DNA from: Mesonia mobilis DSM 19841
GTDB taxonomy: Bacteria > Bacteroidota > Bacteroidia > Flavobacteriales > Flavobacteriaceae
Length of the DNA: 64,000 bases
Assembly (NCBI RefSeq): GCF_000423405.1
Contig: NZ_KE384013.1
Span: forward strand, 245,705 to 309,704
Direction: 5' to 3'
Every line of letters starts with the position of its first letter. The first letter of the stretch is position 1. A program made the translations under genes and the position numbers. Of the stretch, positions 9,057 through 17,417 are shown piece after piece. Below the pieces are notes generated by a model. It saw only the letters and a list, made by a program, of their open reading frames with translations, made no database searches and had not been told where the DNA came from.

Positions 9057-10699
9057 TTTTTGCTTTTTTCTTTACGGTAAGCGTGATCTAAAAATAAATA
9101 TCGGTCGTCGGTGGTTGCTTGTTGCGCTTCGGTTTTTACGCCGATGTTGATGAAAATTGGACTTTTGGCAGTTGCTTTTACTGCCGGCCAAGTGGGTAAT
9201 TCATCAGTATTAGGATTCGCATTTTTGATGAAATTAGCAAAATAAGAGAACATCACTTGTGCAACTTGCTTATCTTCTTTACTCCACTCAAACTCTGTAG
9301 CAGTAGCTAAATTATTAAAAGCATATTCAATTTCTGCAGCGTGAGCGGCACCAATAGGTTTAGGTGGTGTGGTTGCTGTTTCTTCTTTCTTTTCTGAAGT
9401 GCCACCGGCTAAACCGGCTACTTTAGATTTGTCTTTTAAAGGCGGGCGAATTTTATCGAATACATAACGATACACCGGTTGATCACTATTTTTACGATGA
9501 AGGTCAAACCACTTCCACGTGCTATACACGATAAACCTGTCGGATGCGAGATCGGTAGCCGATTTTCTGATTTGAGCTGGATCACCCACCGGATATAAGG
9601 CTAGCACCCTTTCGTAATCTTCCGGGTAAAGTTCTTTGATGATTTGCGTATAGTTTTCTTTCGTGAATGCTTTTTCTTTCATTAAGCTTGCACCGGGAAT
9701 TTCAGCAGAATTCCAACCGACCAATAAAGGAATTTGTGCTTGTTTTTCTGCTTCAAAAATTTCAGGTAAGCTGTTCGGTAAAAAATAATTGTCGATCACT
9801 GATGGAAAACCAAACCTTCCGCTTTTTCCATAAAGTTGAAGTAATTCTTCTGCAGAAATACCTCTCATCTCTTCTAAAGATTTTAGTCCTAATTGATCTG
9901 TAAATTCTTTCCCGATGTTTTCCGCTTCGGTTAAACTTACCGGTGCCAAGGTAGGATATATGGCTGCTCCGCTTTCTCCAATAGCCGCAAATAAAAGATC
10001 TTTAGATAACGGGGAAGCCATTTGCGCACTTACCGAGATCGATCCGGCAGATTCACCACCAATAGTAATATGATCGGGATCGCCACCAAATTGTTCAATA
10101 TTATTTTTTACCCAAACCAAGGCCGCATGTTGGTCAAGCAATCCGTAATTACCAGAAGCACTGTATTTAGCTTCTTTACTTAAGGCAGGATGAGCTAACG
10201 AGCCAAACACATTTAGGCGATAGTTTACGGTCACCACCACAATACCTTCTTTGGCAAAGTTAGTCCCGTCGTAGCGAGGCTCAGAAGCGTCGCCGGCAAC
10301 AAAACCCCCACCATAAAAGTAAACCAATACAGGTAAGTTTTTCTTTTTTTGTGGTAATGGTGCCCAAATATTCAGGTAAAGACAATCTTCACTCATTCCG
10401 TTTCCGCGAGATTTCATATCACCAAAAATAGGTATTTGCATAGGAGCCGGGCCAAATGCTTTCGTTTCTTTTACGCCTTGCCAAGCTTTGGCAGGTTGTG
10501 GCGCTTTCCAACGTAAATCGCCTACCGGGGGTTGCGCAAAAGGCACTCCAAAAAACTGTGCTACTTGGTTTTCTTGATCGGTAAAACCTTCAATCATACC
10601 TTTATCGGTGGTTACTTGAAGTTGTCCTGCAGAAAGTTGCGCGTGCAACAAATTGGATTGAAAGCAAAGGCAAAGCAGGAGTAAGATATATTTTTTCAT
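9053..10699 (-). CDS. Secreted carboxylesterase, type B family
   Basis: A 548-residue alpha/beta hydrolase of the carboxylesterase B/para-nitrobenzyl esterase family. An N-terminal signal peptide runs through HAQL (about residues 1-21), so it is exported. The oxyanion-hole motif YGGGFVAG and the nucleophile elbow GGESAGS are present, with the expected disulfide-like pattern EDCLYLNIW. The family hydrolyses esters of many kinds. A Lys/Glu/Thr-rich insert (about residues 425-445) precedes the C-terminal part. It overlaps the acetyltransferase downstream and lies 27 bp from the MFS transporter stop, suggesting a three-gene minus-strand transcription unit. Confidence 0.9.
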   Translation of the reverse strand: MKKYILLLLCLCFQSNLLHAQLSAGQLQVTTDKGMIEGFTDQENQVAQFFGVPFAQPPVGDLRWKAPQPAKAWQGVKETKAFGPAPMQIPIFGDMKSRGNGMSEDCLYLNIWAPLPQKKKNLPVLVYFYGGGFVAGDASEPRYDGTNFAKEGIVVVTVNYRLNVFGSLAHPALSKEAKYSASGNYGLLDQHAALVWVKNNIEQFGGDPDHITIGGESAGSISVSAQMASPLSKDLLFAAIGESGAAIYPTLAPVSLTEAENIGKEFTDQLGLKSLEEMRGISAEELLQLYGKSGRFGFPSVIDNYFLPNSLPEIFEAEKQAQIPLLVGWNSAEIPGASLMKEKAFTKENYTQIIKELYPEDYERVLALYPVGDPAQIRKSATDLASDRFIVYSTWKWFDLHRKNSDQPVYRYVFDKIRPPLKDKSKVAGLAGGTSEKKEETATTPPKPIGAAHAAEIEYAFNNLATATEFEWSKEDKQVAQVMFSYFANFIKNANPNTDELPTWPAVKATAKSPIFINIGVKTEAQQATTDDRYLFLDHAYRKEKSKK

Positions 10700-10726
10700 T
10701 GCTATTGAAAATTAATGATGTTTAAT

Positions 10727-11863
10727 TTATTTCTGATACAGTTTAAATAGGCTTCTTGAAAACGGAATGAGCATGATACCGCAGCCTAAAAATAATAAGA
10801 AGGCTAGTTTTAAACTGAAAAGTTCTGCTAAATACCCAATAATTGGCGGTCCTAATAAGCGTCCTAAAATTCCGTAGGTTGAAATAATAGAAATCGCCAT
10901 TCCTGCAGAATATTTCGTAGAATCTCCTGCGGAAATAAAGATCATCGGGATCACGGCAGCAGTTCCTAAACCAATGAGACTAAAGCCAACTAAAGCCGGC
11001 CAAAAGTAAGGCAGCAAAATAACGGTCGCAATTCCTAACACGATAAGGATGGCACTGAGGTAATACGATTTTTGCATCCCAATTTTCTCAATCACCCTAT
11101 CGGAAGAAAATCTAGAAATAGCCATAAAAACCATAAAGGTAAAATAGCCTAAGGTGAAAATTTCTTCCCCTACCACATCTTTAAAATAAACGCTACTCCA
11201 GTCAAACATCCCGCCTTCACAAACCGAAGCGAAGAAAATTAAAATTCCTAAGTAAAAGATGAAAGGGTCGGGTTTACCAAATTTGATTTTATTACCCGAT
11301 GTGCTGCGGTCATTTTTCAGTAAATAAAAATAAGCAACACTTGCCCCTGTAAACGTAAATAGTGTTACAATAAGCATGTGCGTAGCGATCGAAATATTAA
11401 ACTTTAAAAGTAAGGTACATAAGGCAACACCGGTAAGTCCACCGGCGCTCCAAATCCCATGGAAAGACCCGATTATTTTTCGTTTAAATTTTTTCTGAAG
11501 CGTGATGGTTTGCGTATTCATAAATATATTGATGATCCGCATACAAAATGAAAATACCGCCACGGCAATGACCAAGGCCACAATGTTGGTGGTGTACCCC
11601 ACAACAAACAACGAAGCCGCGAAAAATAGCATCGATAATACTAACGGATTTCTGCTACTAAATTTACTTACCATCCAGCCAGAAATAGGTAACCCAATTA
11701 GGGAAGCAATAGGCATCACTAAGAGTAAATTCCCTAAATCTGCTTCACTAAAATTAAAAATAGCTTTGATGGTAGGGATGCGAGAAGCCCAAGAAGAAAA
11801 GCAAAATCCTGAGAGAAAAAAGCAAGTACTTAGCGCGATCCGCTGTTTAACTTTTAGCTGCAT
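10727..11863 (-). CDS. MFS transporter
   Basis: A 378-residue integral membrane protein with about 12 hydrophobic segments, typical of the major facilitator superfamily. The loop after the second helix has the family-like pattern GWMVSKFSSRNPLVLS. The start region, LSGFCFSSWASRIPTIKA, resembles the YbjJ-like group of MFS proteins of unknown substrate. It is the first gene of a probable unit with the esterase and the acetyltransferase, so import or export of an ester or amino-acid-like compound is conceivable, but no substrate can be named. Confidence 0.85.
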   Translation of the reverse strand: MQLKVKQRIALSTCFFLSGFCFSSWASRIPTIKAIFNFSEADLGNLLLVMPIASLIGLPISGWMVSKFSSRNPLVLSMLFFAASLFVVGYTTNIVALVIAVAVFSFCMRIINIFMNTQTITLQKKFKRKIIGSFHGIWSAGGLTGVALCTLLLKFNISIATHMLIVTLFTFTGASVAYFYLLKNDRSTSGNKIKFGKPDPFIFYLGILIFFASVCEGGMFDWSSVYFKDVVGEEIFTLGYFTFMVFMAISRFSSDRVIEKIGMQKSYYLSAILIVLGIATVILLPYFWPALVGFSLIGLGTAAVIPMIFISAGDSTKYSAGMAISIISTYGILGRLLGPPIIGYLAELFSLKLAFLLFLGCGIMLIPFSRSLFKLYQK

Positions 11864-11937
11864 AAACGATAATCAAGGTGAAAAGTGCAAAGATGCTTCA
11901 GTTTGAAGAAATAAGAAAAGCTTTTTCGTTTTTATAA

Positions 11938-11971
11938 CAAAAAAAGCCACTCTTTTTCTAGAGTGGCTTTG
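11938..11971 (-). terminator. Rho-independent terminator after acs
   Basis: Hairpin AAAGCCACTCT/AGAGTGGCTTT with a 6-nt loop, followed on the minus strand by a run of seven T. It lies 20 bp beyond the acs stop codon. Confidence 0.85.
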
Positions 11972-11990
11972 AAACAGATTAAAAATGAAT

Positions 11991-13904
11991 TTAATTGTTA
12001 AGTGAATTATCAATAATCTCCTGAACGATTTCCGGGTTAAGTAATGTACTGGTATCACCCAAACTACCGGTGTCGTTACTGGCAATTTTACGTAAGATTC
12101 GACGCATAATTTTACCAGAACGGGTTTTAGGCAAACCAGACACAAACTGAATTTTATCAAGCTTCGCAATGGGCCCGATATGTTCAGTAATTAATTGGTT
12201 AATTTCTTTACGTACATTTTCGTGTTTACGTGATTCTCCAGCTTCTTTTAAAATCACGTAACCATAAAGCGCATTTCCTTTTACATCGTGTGGAAAACCT
12301 ACGATCGCAGATTCTGCCACCGCTTGGTGTTCGTTGATGGCATCTTCAATTGGAGCAGTTCCTAGGTTATGACCAGAAACAATCACCACATCATCGGCAC
12401 GACCGGTAATTCGGTAATACCCCACATTATCACGCAAAGCACCATCTCCGGAGAAATATTTGTTTTCGTAGGCAGAGAAATAGGTGTCTTTGTAGCGTTG
12501 ATGATCGCCCCAAACGGTTCTTGCCATTCCCGGCCATGGGAATTTAATACATAATTTTCCTTGTACTTGATAGCCTTTCATTTCATTTCCTTCTTCATCC
12601 ATCAACGCAGGTTGAATTCCCGGTAGTGGTAAAGTTGCATAGGTAGGAATGGTTGGCGTGGAGTGGGGAAGTGGAGAAATCATAATTCCGCCGGTTTCGG
12701 TTTGCCACCACGTATCGACGATCGGACAGTTTTTCTGCCCGACATTATCGTTATACCAGTGCCAAGCCTCTTCGTTAATCGGTTCACCTACAGTTCCTAA
12801 AACTTTTAAAGAAGAAAGATCGCGAGATTCTACGTAATCTAAGTTTTCTTTAGCTAACGCACGAATAGCGGTTGGTGCGGTGTAAAATTGATTCACTTTA
12901 TGCTTTTCAACAATATCCCAAAAGCGACCAAAATCAGGATAACTTGGGACCCCTTCAAACATCACGGTCGTTGCACAATTGGCTAACGGACCGTAAACAA
13001 TATAACTGTGACCGGTAATCCAACCAATATCGGCCGTACACCAATACACATCGCCGGTTCTATAATTAAATACGTTTTTAAACGTATAAGCGGTATACAC
13101 CATATAACCACCGCAGGTATGCATCATCCCTTTAGGTTTTCCCGTTGAGCCGGAAGTGTAAAGAATAAACAACGGATCTTCTGCATCCATCATTTCGGGT
13201 TTGCAATCTTCTTCTGCTTCATCTAATAAAGGTTGTAACCATTCGTCGCGCCCTTCTTTTAATTCGATATCACTGTCAATACGCTTGGCTATCAAAACAG
13301 TCTCTACATCAGGACATTTTTCTAAAGCCGCATCGACAATCCCTTTTAAATCGATGGTTTTAGAACCCCGATACGATCCGTCTGAAGTGATCACCATTTT
13401 ACAATCGCTATCTAAAATTCTAGTAGCTAAGGCTGATGAAGAAAACCCTGCAAATACGATCGAATGTATCGCACCAATTCGGGCGCAAGCGAGCATCGCC
13501 ACCGAGAGTTCAGGAATCATCGGTAAATAAATACAGACTCGATCTCCTTTTTTAATGCCTTTGCTTTTGAGAACATTGGCAAATTTACACACACGTCGGT
13601 GCAATTCGTTATACGAGATGTGTTGTGCTTCTTCATCGGGATCATTAGGTTCAAAAATAATCGCCGTATCGTCGCCGTGAGAAAATAGATGTTTATCGAT
13701 ACAGTTTTCGGTAATGTTTAATTTGGCACCTTCAAACCATTTTACTTCAGGTTTAGAAAAATCCCATTCCAGCACTTTATCCCAACGTTTACGCCAGAGA
13801 AAATGCTCTTCTGCGATTTCTTCCCAAAACTTTTCAGGATAGCGAACCGATTTTCTATAGACTTGAAAATATTCTTCTAAATGTTTAATGTGATAATTAC
13901 TCAT
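11991..13904 (-). CDS. acs: Acetyl-CoA synthetase (AMP-forming)
   Basis: A 637-residue ANL-superfamily ligase making acetyl-CoA from acetate, ATP and CoA in the cytoplasm. Motifs in order: the P-loop-like YTSGSTGKPKGMMHT, the acetate-pocket/adenylate stretch VDTWWQTETGG, the hinge region YRITGRADDVVIVSGHNLGT, and near the C-terminus RSGKIMRRIL, whose lysine is the catalytic residue that is acetylated in other bacteria. Length matches Acs. It has its own strong terminator. The 161-bp gap upstream separates it from ilvA, so it probably has its own promoter. Confidence 0.97.
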   Translation of the reverse strand: MSNYHIKHLEEYFQVYRKSVRYPEKFWEEIAEEHFLWRKRWDKVLEWDFSKPEVKWFEGAKLNITENCIDKHLFSHGDDTAIIFEPNDPDEEAQHISYNELHRRVCKFANVLKSKGIKKGDRVCIYLPMIPELSVAMLACARIGAIHSIVFAGFSSSALATRILDSDCKMVITSDGSYRGSKTIDLKGIVDAALEKCPDVETVLIAKRIDSDIELKEGRDEWLQPLLDEAEEDCKPEMMDAEDPLFILYTSGSTGKPKGMMHTCGGYMVYTAYTFKNVFNYRTGDVYWCTADIGWITGHSYIVYGPLANCATTVMFEGVPSYPDFGRFWDIVEKHKVNQFYTAPTAIRALAKENLDYVESRDLSSLKVLGTVGEPINEEAWHWYNDNVGQKNCPIVDTWWQTETGGIMISPLPHSTPTIPTYATLPLPGIQPALMDEEGNEMKGYQVQGKLCIKFPWPGMARTVWGDHQRYKDTYFSAYENKYFSGDGALRDNVGYYRITGRADDVVIVSGHNLGTAPIEDAINEHQAVAESAIVGFPHDVKGNALYGYVILKEAGESRKHENVRKEINQLITEHIGPIAKLDKIQFVSGLPKTRSGKIMRRILRKIASNDTGSLGDTSTLLNPEIVQEIIDNSLNN

Positions 13905-14020
13905 AAATAATATGTGGTTAATTTTACTTATCGAACTCTAGAAAATGATGAAGAATTCAGATAATAAATTATTATTCCTTAAAAATAAAGTAATAACATA
14001 ATAAATCAGCTAAATTTTAA

Positions 14021-14064
14021 TGAATTATTCTATCATATTCATTAGGTATTGATAGAATAGTTCA
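14021..14064 (-). terminator. Long hairpin directly after ilvA
   Basis: Arms TGAATTATTCTATCA (14021-14035) and TGATAGAATAGTTCA (14050-14064) pair over 15 positions with a single G-U, around a 14-nt loop. It begins one base after the ilvA stop codon. The following T run is weak, so it may act as a 3' stabilising hairpin as much as a terminator of the ilv operon. Confidence 0.6.
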
Positions 14065-14065
14065 T

Positions 14066-15328
14066 TTACACCAAAATATTCATCAAACTTTCCTTAGGAT
14101 TAATGTAATCCCCAAAGAATTGTAAATCTTTCATTCGGCTTAATAGCGGTTCAAAATCTTTTTTAGCCTTTAATTCGATGCCCACGACCGCATAACCTTT
14201 TTCGCGAGAATTTTTTTTGATGTATTCAAAATGGGTAATATCATCCGTTGCGCCTAACACTTCTACCACAAATTGTTTTAAAGCCCCGGCACGTTGCGGA
14301 AATCGAACCAAAAAATAATGTTTAAGTCCGTTATACAACAAGGCTCGTTCTTTAATTTCTTCCATGCGGGTAATATCGTTGTTGCCGCCGCTAACCACGC
14401 AAACCACATGTTTCCCTTTTATTTCTTCAGAAAACTGTTCGAGTGCGGCTAAGGTTAAGGCTCCGGCAGGTTCTACCACGATCGCATCTTTGTTGTAGAG
14501 GTTCAGGATGGTTTCACAAATTTTACCTTCGTCTACGGTAAGCACTTTTTCTAAATTTTGCTTACAGATCTGAAAAGTAAGGTCGCCCACTTTTTTTACG
14601 GCCGCTCCATCTACAAATTTATCGATGAGGTGTAGCTCTGTATTTTCATTTTTATCGATCGAGATCGACATCGAGGCAGCACCTTTCGGTTCTACCCCAA
14701 TAATTTTGGTGTGTGGTGAAAGGGCTTTAAACACACTGCTTACGCCAGAAGCGACGCCCCCACCGCCAATCGGTACAAAAACATAATCGATCGAGTCTTT
14801 AGCAGCGGCTAAAATCTCTAAGGCAATTGTGCCTTGCCCTTCCATAATTTTAGGATCATCAAACGGATGGATCACCGTACTTTGGTGTAGCTCGCTATAC
14901 CGCATGGCTTCTACCTTGGCATCATCAAAGGTATCGCCTACTAAAATCACTTCTACGCGATCTTCCCCAAACATGCGAACCTGCTGTACTTTTTGAAGTG
15001 GAGTAGGCGTAGGCATAAAAATTTTAGCATCGATATTTAACTTTTTACAAGAATACGCCACGCCTTGCGCGTGATTGCCCGCGCTGGCACAAACCACACC
15101 TTTTGCTCTTTCTTCCGCCGTTAACGAAACAATTTTATGATATGCGCCTCTAATTTTATACGAGCGCACCCGTTGCTGGTCTTCTCTTTTTAAAAAGATT
15201 TGCGCCTCGAAATCCTTAGAATAACTTCGGTTCTTCTCTAGCGGCGTGTTTTTAGCGACGCCTTCTAAATTCTTTTGCGCTTTTTTGATTTCTGCTAAAG
15301 AAAGTTGCGGTAAAGTTTGCGTTTTCAT
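14066..15328 (-). CDS. ilvA: Threonine ammonia-lyase (threonine dehydratase)
   Basis: A 420-residue PLP enzyme converting threonine to 2-oxobutanoate, the first step to isoleucine. The PLP lysine lies in RVRSYKIRGAYHKI (about residues 53-66), and the phosphate loop is the glycine-rich GGGGVASGVS. The C-terminal ~80 residues form one ACT-like regulatory unit (FLVRFPQRAGALKQF), matching the shorter biosynthetic form with a single regulatory domain that senses isoleucine and valine. It is the last gene of the ilvDBNCA order and is separated from ilvC by a 250-bp gap full of repeats, so partial uncoupling from the attenuated promoter is possible. Confidence 0.96.
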   Translation of the reverse strand: MKTQTLPQLSLAEIKKAQKNLEGVAKNTPLEKNRSYSKDFEAQIFLKREDQQRVRSYKIRGAYHKIVSLTAEERAKGVVCASAGNHAQGVAYSCKKLNIDAKIFMPTPTPLQKVQQVRMFGEDRVEVILVGDTFDDAKVEAMRYSELHQSTVIHPFDDPKIMEGQGTIALEILAAAKDSIDYVFVPIGGGGVASGVSSVFKALSPHTKIIGVEPKGAASMSISIDKNENTELHLIDKFVDGAAVKKVGDLTFQICKQNLEKVLTVDEGKICETILNLYNKDAIVVEPAGALTLAALEQFSEEIKGKHVVCVVSGGNNDITRMEEIKERALLYNGLKHYFLVRFPQRAGALKQFVVEVLGATDDITHFEYIKKNSREKGYAVVGIELKAKKDFEPLLSRMKDLQFFGDYINPKESLMNILV

Positions 15329-15366
15329 GATGATTTTAAATTAGTACAGCGACAGATTGGATTTAT

Positions 15367-15468
15367 TTGGGCGTTTCCCTGCGTGTCGGGCTTTGCGTTA
15401 CAATTCCTCACAAATTTTCGCTAAGGCTTCAATTTGTTGCGGGATTTTCACTACTATCCCTAACGCAA
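15367..15468 (+). repeat. Flavobacterial intergenic repeat, copy 3 (ilvC-ilvA gap)
   Basis: A 102-bp divergent member of the family seen in the leu operon: left end TTGGGCGTTTCCC, then GTGTCGGGCTTTGCG, and right end ATCCCTAACGCAA. The centre holds a different hairpin, ACAAATT-N14-AATTTGT. Confidence 0.75.
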
Positions 15469-15481
15469 TCAAAACCACCCC

Positions 15482-15514
15482 GCCCTTTGGGCACCCCTCC
15501 TTTATAAGGAGGGG
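15482..15514. repeat. Double GC-rich hairpin repeat
   Basis: Two adjacent palindromes, GCCC-TTT-GGGC (15482-15492) and CCCCTCCTT-TAT-AAGGAGGGG (15494-15514). They stand out by GC content from the AT-rich surroundings. I remember similar CACCCC...AAGGAGGGG strings between genes in other flavobacteria (from memory). It follows directly on repeat copy 3 in the same gap. Confidence 0.7.
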
Positions 15515-15578
15515 AACTTTTTCTAATATCTAGGACCTAACACCTCATCCCTATTTCCTAACACCTATCAACCTGTTT

Positions 15579-16625
15579 TTAGTTGTTTTCCGGTCTTAAT
15601 TTTCTTACTTGCGCACCGGTTTGCCATAATTCAGATTCGCGTAATTCTTTTAACTCTTCTTCCAGTTTTACACGGTAATCTTCTTTTTCATTGGCTTTAA
15701 TCGTTACGCGAGCTTCTTCTCCGGTTTTTACACTATCGTAAAGATCGTCAAACACCGGGAGGGTCGCTTCTCTAAATTTATGGCGCCAGTCTAAAGCTCC
15801 GCGTTGCGCGGTGGTCGAGCAATTGGCATACATCCAATCCATTCCGTTTTCGGCGACTAAAGGCATTAAACTTTGGGTAAGTTCTTCCACCGTTTCATTA
15901 AAGGCTTCTGAAGGTGAATGTCCGTTTTTACGTAAAACTTCATATTGCGCTTCAAAAACTCCGGCTAAAGCTCCCATTAAGATTCCGCGTTCTCCGGTAA
16001 GATCGGAGTAGACTTCTTTCTGAAAATCGGTTTCAAATAAATACCCCGAACCTACGCCAATGCCTAACGCAACGACACGGTCATAGGCTTTTCCCGTAGC
16101 ATCTTGAAAAATAGCATAACTCGAATTCAATCCTTTTCCTTCTACAAAAAGTCGGCGTAAAGACGTTCCCGAACCTTTTGGGGCGACTAAAATCACATCG
16201 ACATCTTTGGGCGGCACAATGCCGGTTTGGTCTTTATAGGTAATTCCGAAGCCGTGCGAAAAATAAAGCGCATCGCCGGGATTTAATTGATTTTTTACGG
16301 TTTCCCACTGAGCGATTTGTCCGGCATCAGAAAGTAAGTATTGCACAATCGTTCCGCGTTTGGCAGCTTCTTCTACTTCAAAAAGCGTTTCACCGGGAAC
16401 CCAGCCATCGGCAACAGCCTTGTCCCAAGTTTTAGAGTTTTTACGTTGGCCTACGATCACGTTAAAGCCGTTGTCTTTTAGGTTAAGCGCTTGCCCTGGA
16501 CCTTGAACTCCGTACCCGATAACCGCGATGGTTTCTTCTTTTAAAGTTGCTACTGCTTTAGCTAAAGGGAACTCCTCTCGAGTGACTACATTTTCTTCTA
16601 CGCCGCCAAAATTTAATTTTGCCAT
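15579..16625 (-). CDS. ilvC: Ketol-acid reductoisomerase
   Basis: A 348-residue IlvC, which isomerises and reduces acetolactate or acetohydroxybutyrate with NADPH and Mg2+. The Rossmann motif is IAVIGYGVQGPGQALNLKDNG (G-Y-G-V-Q-G), with the cofactor loop QRKNSKT. The C-terminal knotted domain has the metal-site stretch SDLTGERGIL and E-rich helices. It lies downstream of ilvN but is separated from it by a 245-bp spacer made largely of palindromic repeats; ilvA follows after another repeat-filled gap. Both gaps are unusual for an operon, yet the order ilvDBNCA and shared strand argue for joint control. Confidence 0.96.
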   Translation of the reverse strand: MAKLNFGGVEENVVTREEFPLAKAVATLKEETIAVIGYGVQGPGQALNLKDNGFNVIVGQRKNSKTWDKAVADGWVPGETLFEVEEAAKRGTIVQYLLSDAGQIAQWETVKNQLNPGDALYFSHGFGITYKDQTGIVPPKDVDVILVAPKGSGTSLRRLFVEGKGLNSSYAIFQDATGKAYDRVVALGIGVGSGYLFETDFQKEVYSDLTGERGILMGALAGVFEAQYEVLRKNGHSPSEAFNETVEELTQSLMPLVAENGMDWMYANCSTTAQRGALDWRHKFREATLPVFDDLYDSVKTGEEARVTIKANEKEDYRVKLEEELKELRESELWQTGAQVRKLRPENN

Positions 16626-16673
16626 GATTTTTGTATTTAAGTTTTATGAATTGTATTAAGGTTAATTTTTGAT

Positions 16674-16708
16674 GTCATCTTGAAGCACTTCGACAAGCTC
16701 CGTGTGAC
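16674..16708. repeat. GTCA...TGAC hairpin repeat
   Basis: GTCATCTTGAAGCACTTCGA and its continuation to TGAC form a short imperfect hairpin with the CTTCGACAAGCTC core. The same core occurs in the loop of repeat copy 1 and, inverted, in copy 4 (GAGCTTGTCGAAGCA). It looks like a module shared among several intergenic repeats here. Confidence 0.6.
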
Positions 16709-16752
16709 AACACTGAATTAATTTATTGATAGTATTTATTGAACTTTTCGTC

Positions 16753-16773
16753 ATTCCGGACTTGATCCGGAAT
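16753..16773. repeat. ATTCCGGA palindromic repeat
   Basis: Perfect inverted repeat ATTCCGGA-CTTGA-TCCGGAAT, preceded by CGTC. From memory, this GTCATTCCGGACTTGATCC word is a widespread intergenic repeat in several bacterial groups. It lies in the ilvN-ilvC spacer. Confidence 0.65.
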
Positions 16774-16809
16774 CTCATTATATTTTTTAAAATTTATTCT
16801 GAGGATGCG

Positions 16810-16854
16810 ACCCTGAATCAACATTTCGACTCCGCTCTATGTGACAAGCAGGGT
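16810..16854. repeat. ACCCT...AGGGT hairpin repeat
   Basis: Outer arms ACCCT and AGGGT enclose CATTTCGACTCCGCTCTATG, the same CGACTCCGCTC core found in the loop of repeat copy 2. It is the third palindrome in the ilvN-ilvC spacer. Confidence 0.55.
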
Positions 16855-16870
16855 GACGTTAATATGAACT

Positions 16871-17410
16871 TTAGTATCTAAAGGTGGAAGCCTTTTCGAC
16901 TTCTGCCATGTATTCTTTAAATTCTTTCATCTGTTTGGGGATCGCTACGCGCCCAGATCGTACAAAGCCTAACAAGCCGTAGGGTTCTAACTTGTTATAA
17001 AGCGCCTGTGTATCGGTTTTATGACCTGTCTTTTCGATGATCGTAAATTCAGCTTCGACCGTTAAAATGCGAGCATTACTACTTCTAATGATCTCTTCCA
17101 CATCTTCTCCGGAAGCTAACGCTGAAGTAGGCACTTTATAAAGTGCGATTTCCTGATGGACCATCTCGTCGTTGCGGTGGTAAAAAGCTTTCACCACATC
17201 GACCTGTTTTTCGATTTGCTGAATTACTTTAACGACCAAGCTTTCTTCTTCTTCCACTACAATGAAGTAGCGGTGAACGCCTTCAACCTCACTAGCCGAA
17301 GCGGTGATGCTTTCAATATTAATATGTCTTCGGGTGAAGATGATGCTTACCCGATTTAGTAAGCCAATTTTATCTTCGGTAAATACCGATATGGTGAATT
17401 CTTCTTTCAT
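16871..17410 (-). CDS. ilvN: Acetolactate synthase, small (regulatory) subunit
   Basis: A 179-residue regulatory subunit. The N-terminal ACT domain (residues about 4-75) begins FTISVFTEDKIGLLNRVSIIFTRR, the usual valine-binding fold with NxESIT. A second domain typical of IlvH-type subunits follows to about residue 160. It activates IlvB and gives valine feedback inhibition. The length is slightly above the ~160 residues of E. coli IlvH. It lies 7 bp from ilvB on the same strand, consistent with co-production. Downstream is the repeat-rich spacer before ilvC. Confidence 0.94.
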   Translation of the reverse strand: MKEEFTISVFTEDKIGLLNRVSIIFTRRHINIESITASASEVEGVHRYFIVVEEEESLVVKVIQQIEKQVDVVKAFYHRNDEMVHQEIALYKVPTSALASGEDVEEIIRSSNARILTVEAEFTIIEKTGHKTDTQALYNKLEPYGLLGFVRSGRVAIPKQMKEFKEYMAEVEKASTFRY

Positions 17411-17417
17411 CTTTTTT

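Noticed and set aside
11873-12169. 98-codon frame overlapping the acs end and terminator
   Set aside because: It runs through a strong terminator and overlaps acs on the same strand; no recognisable protein.
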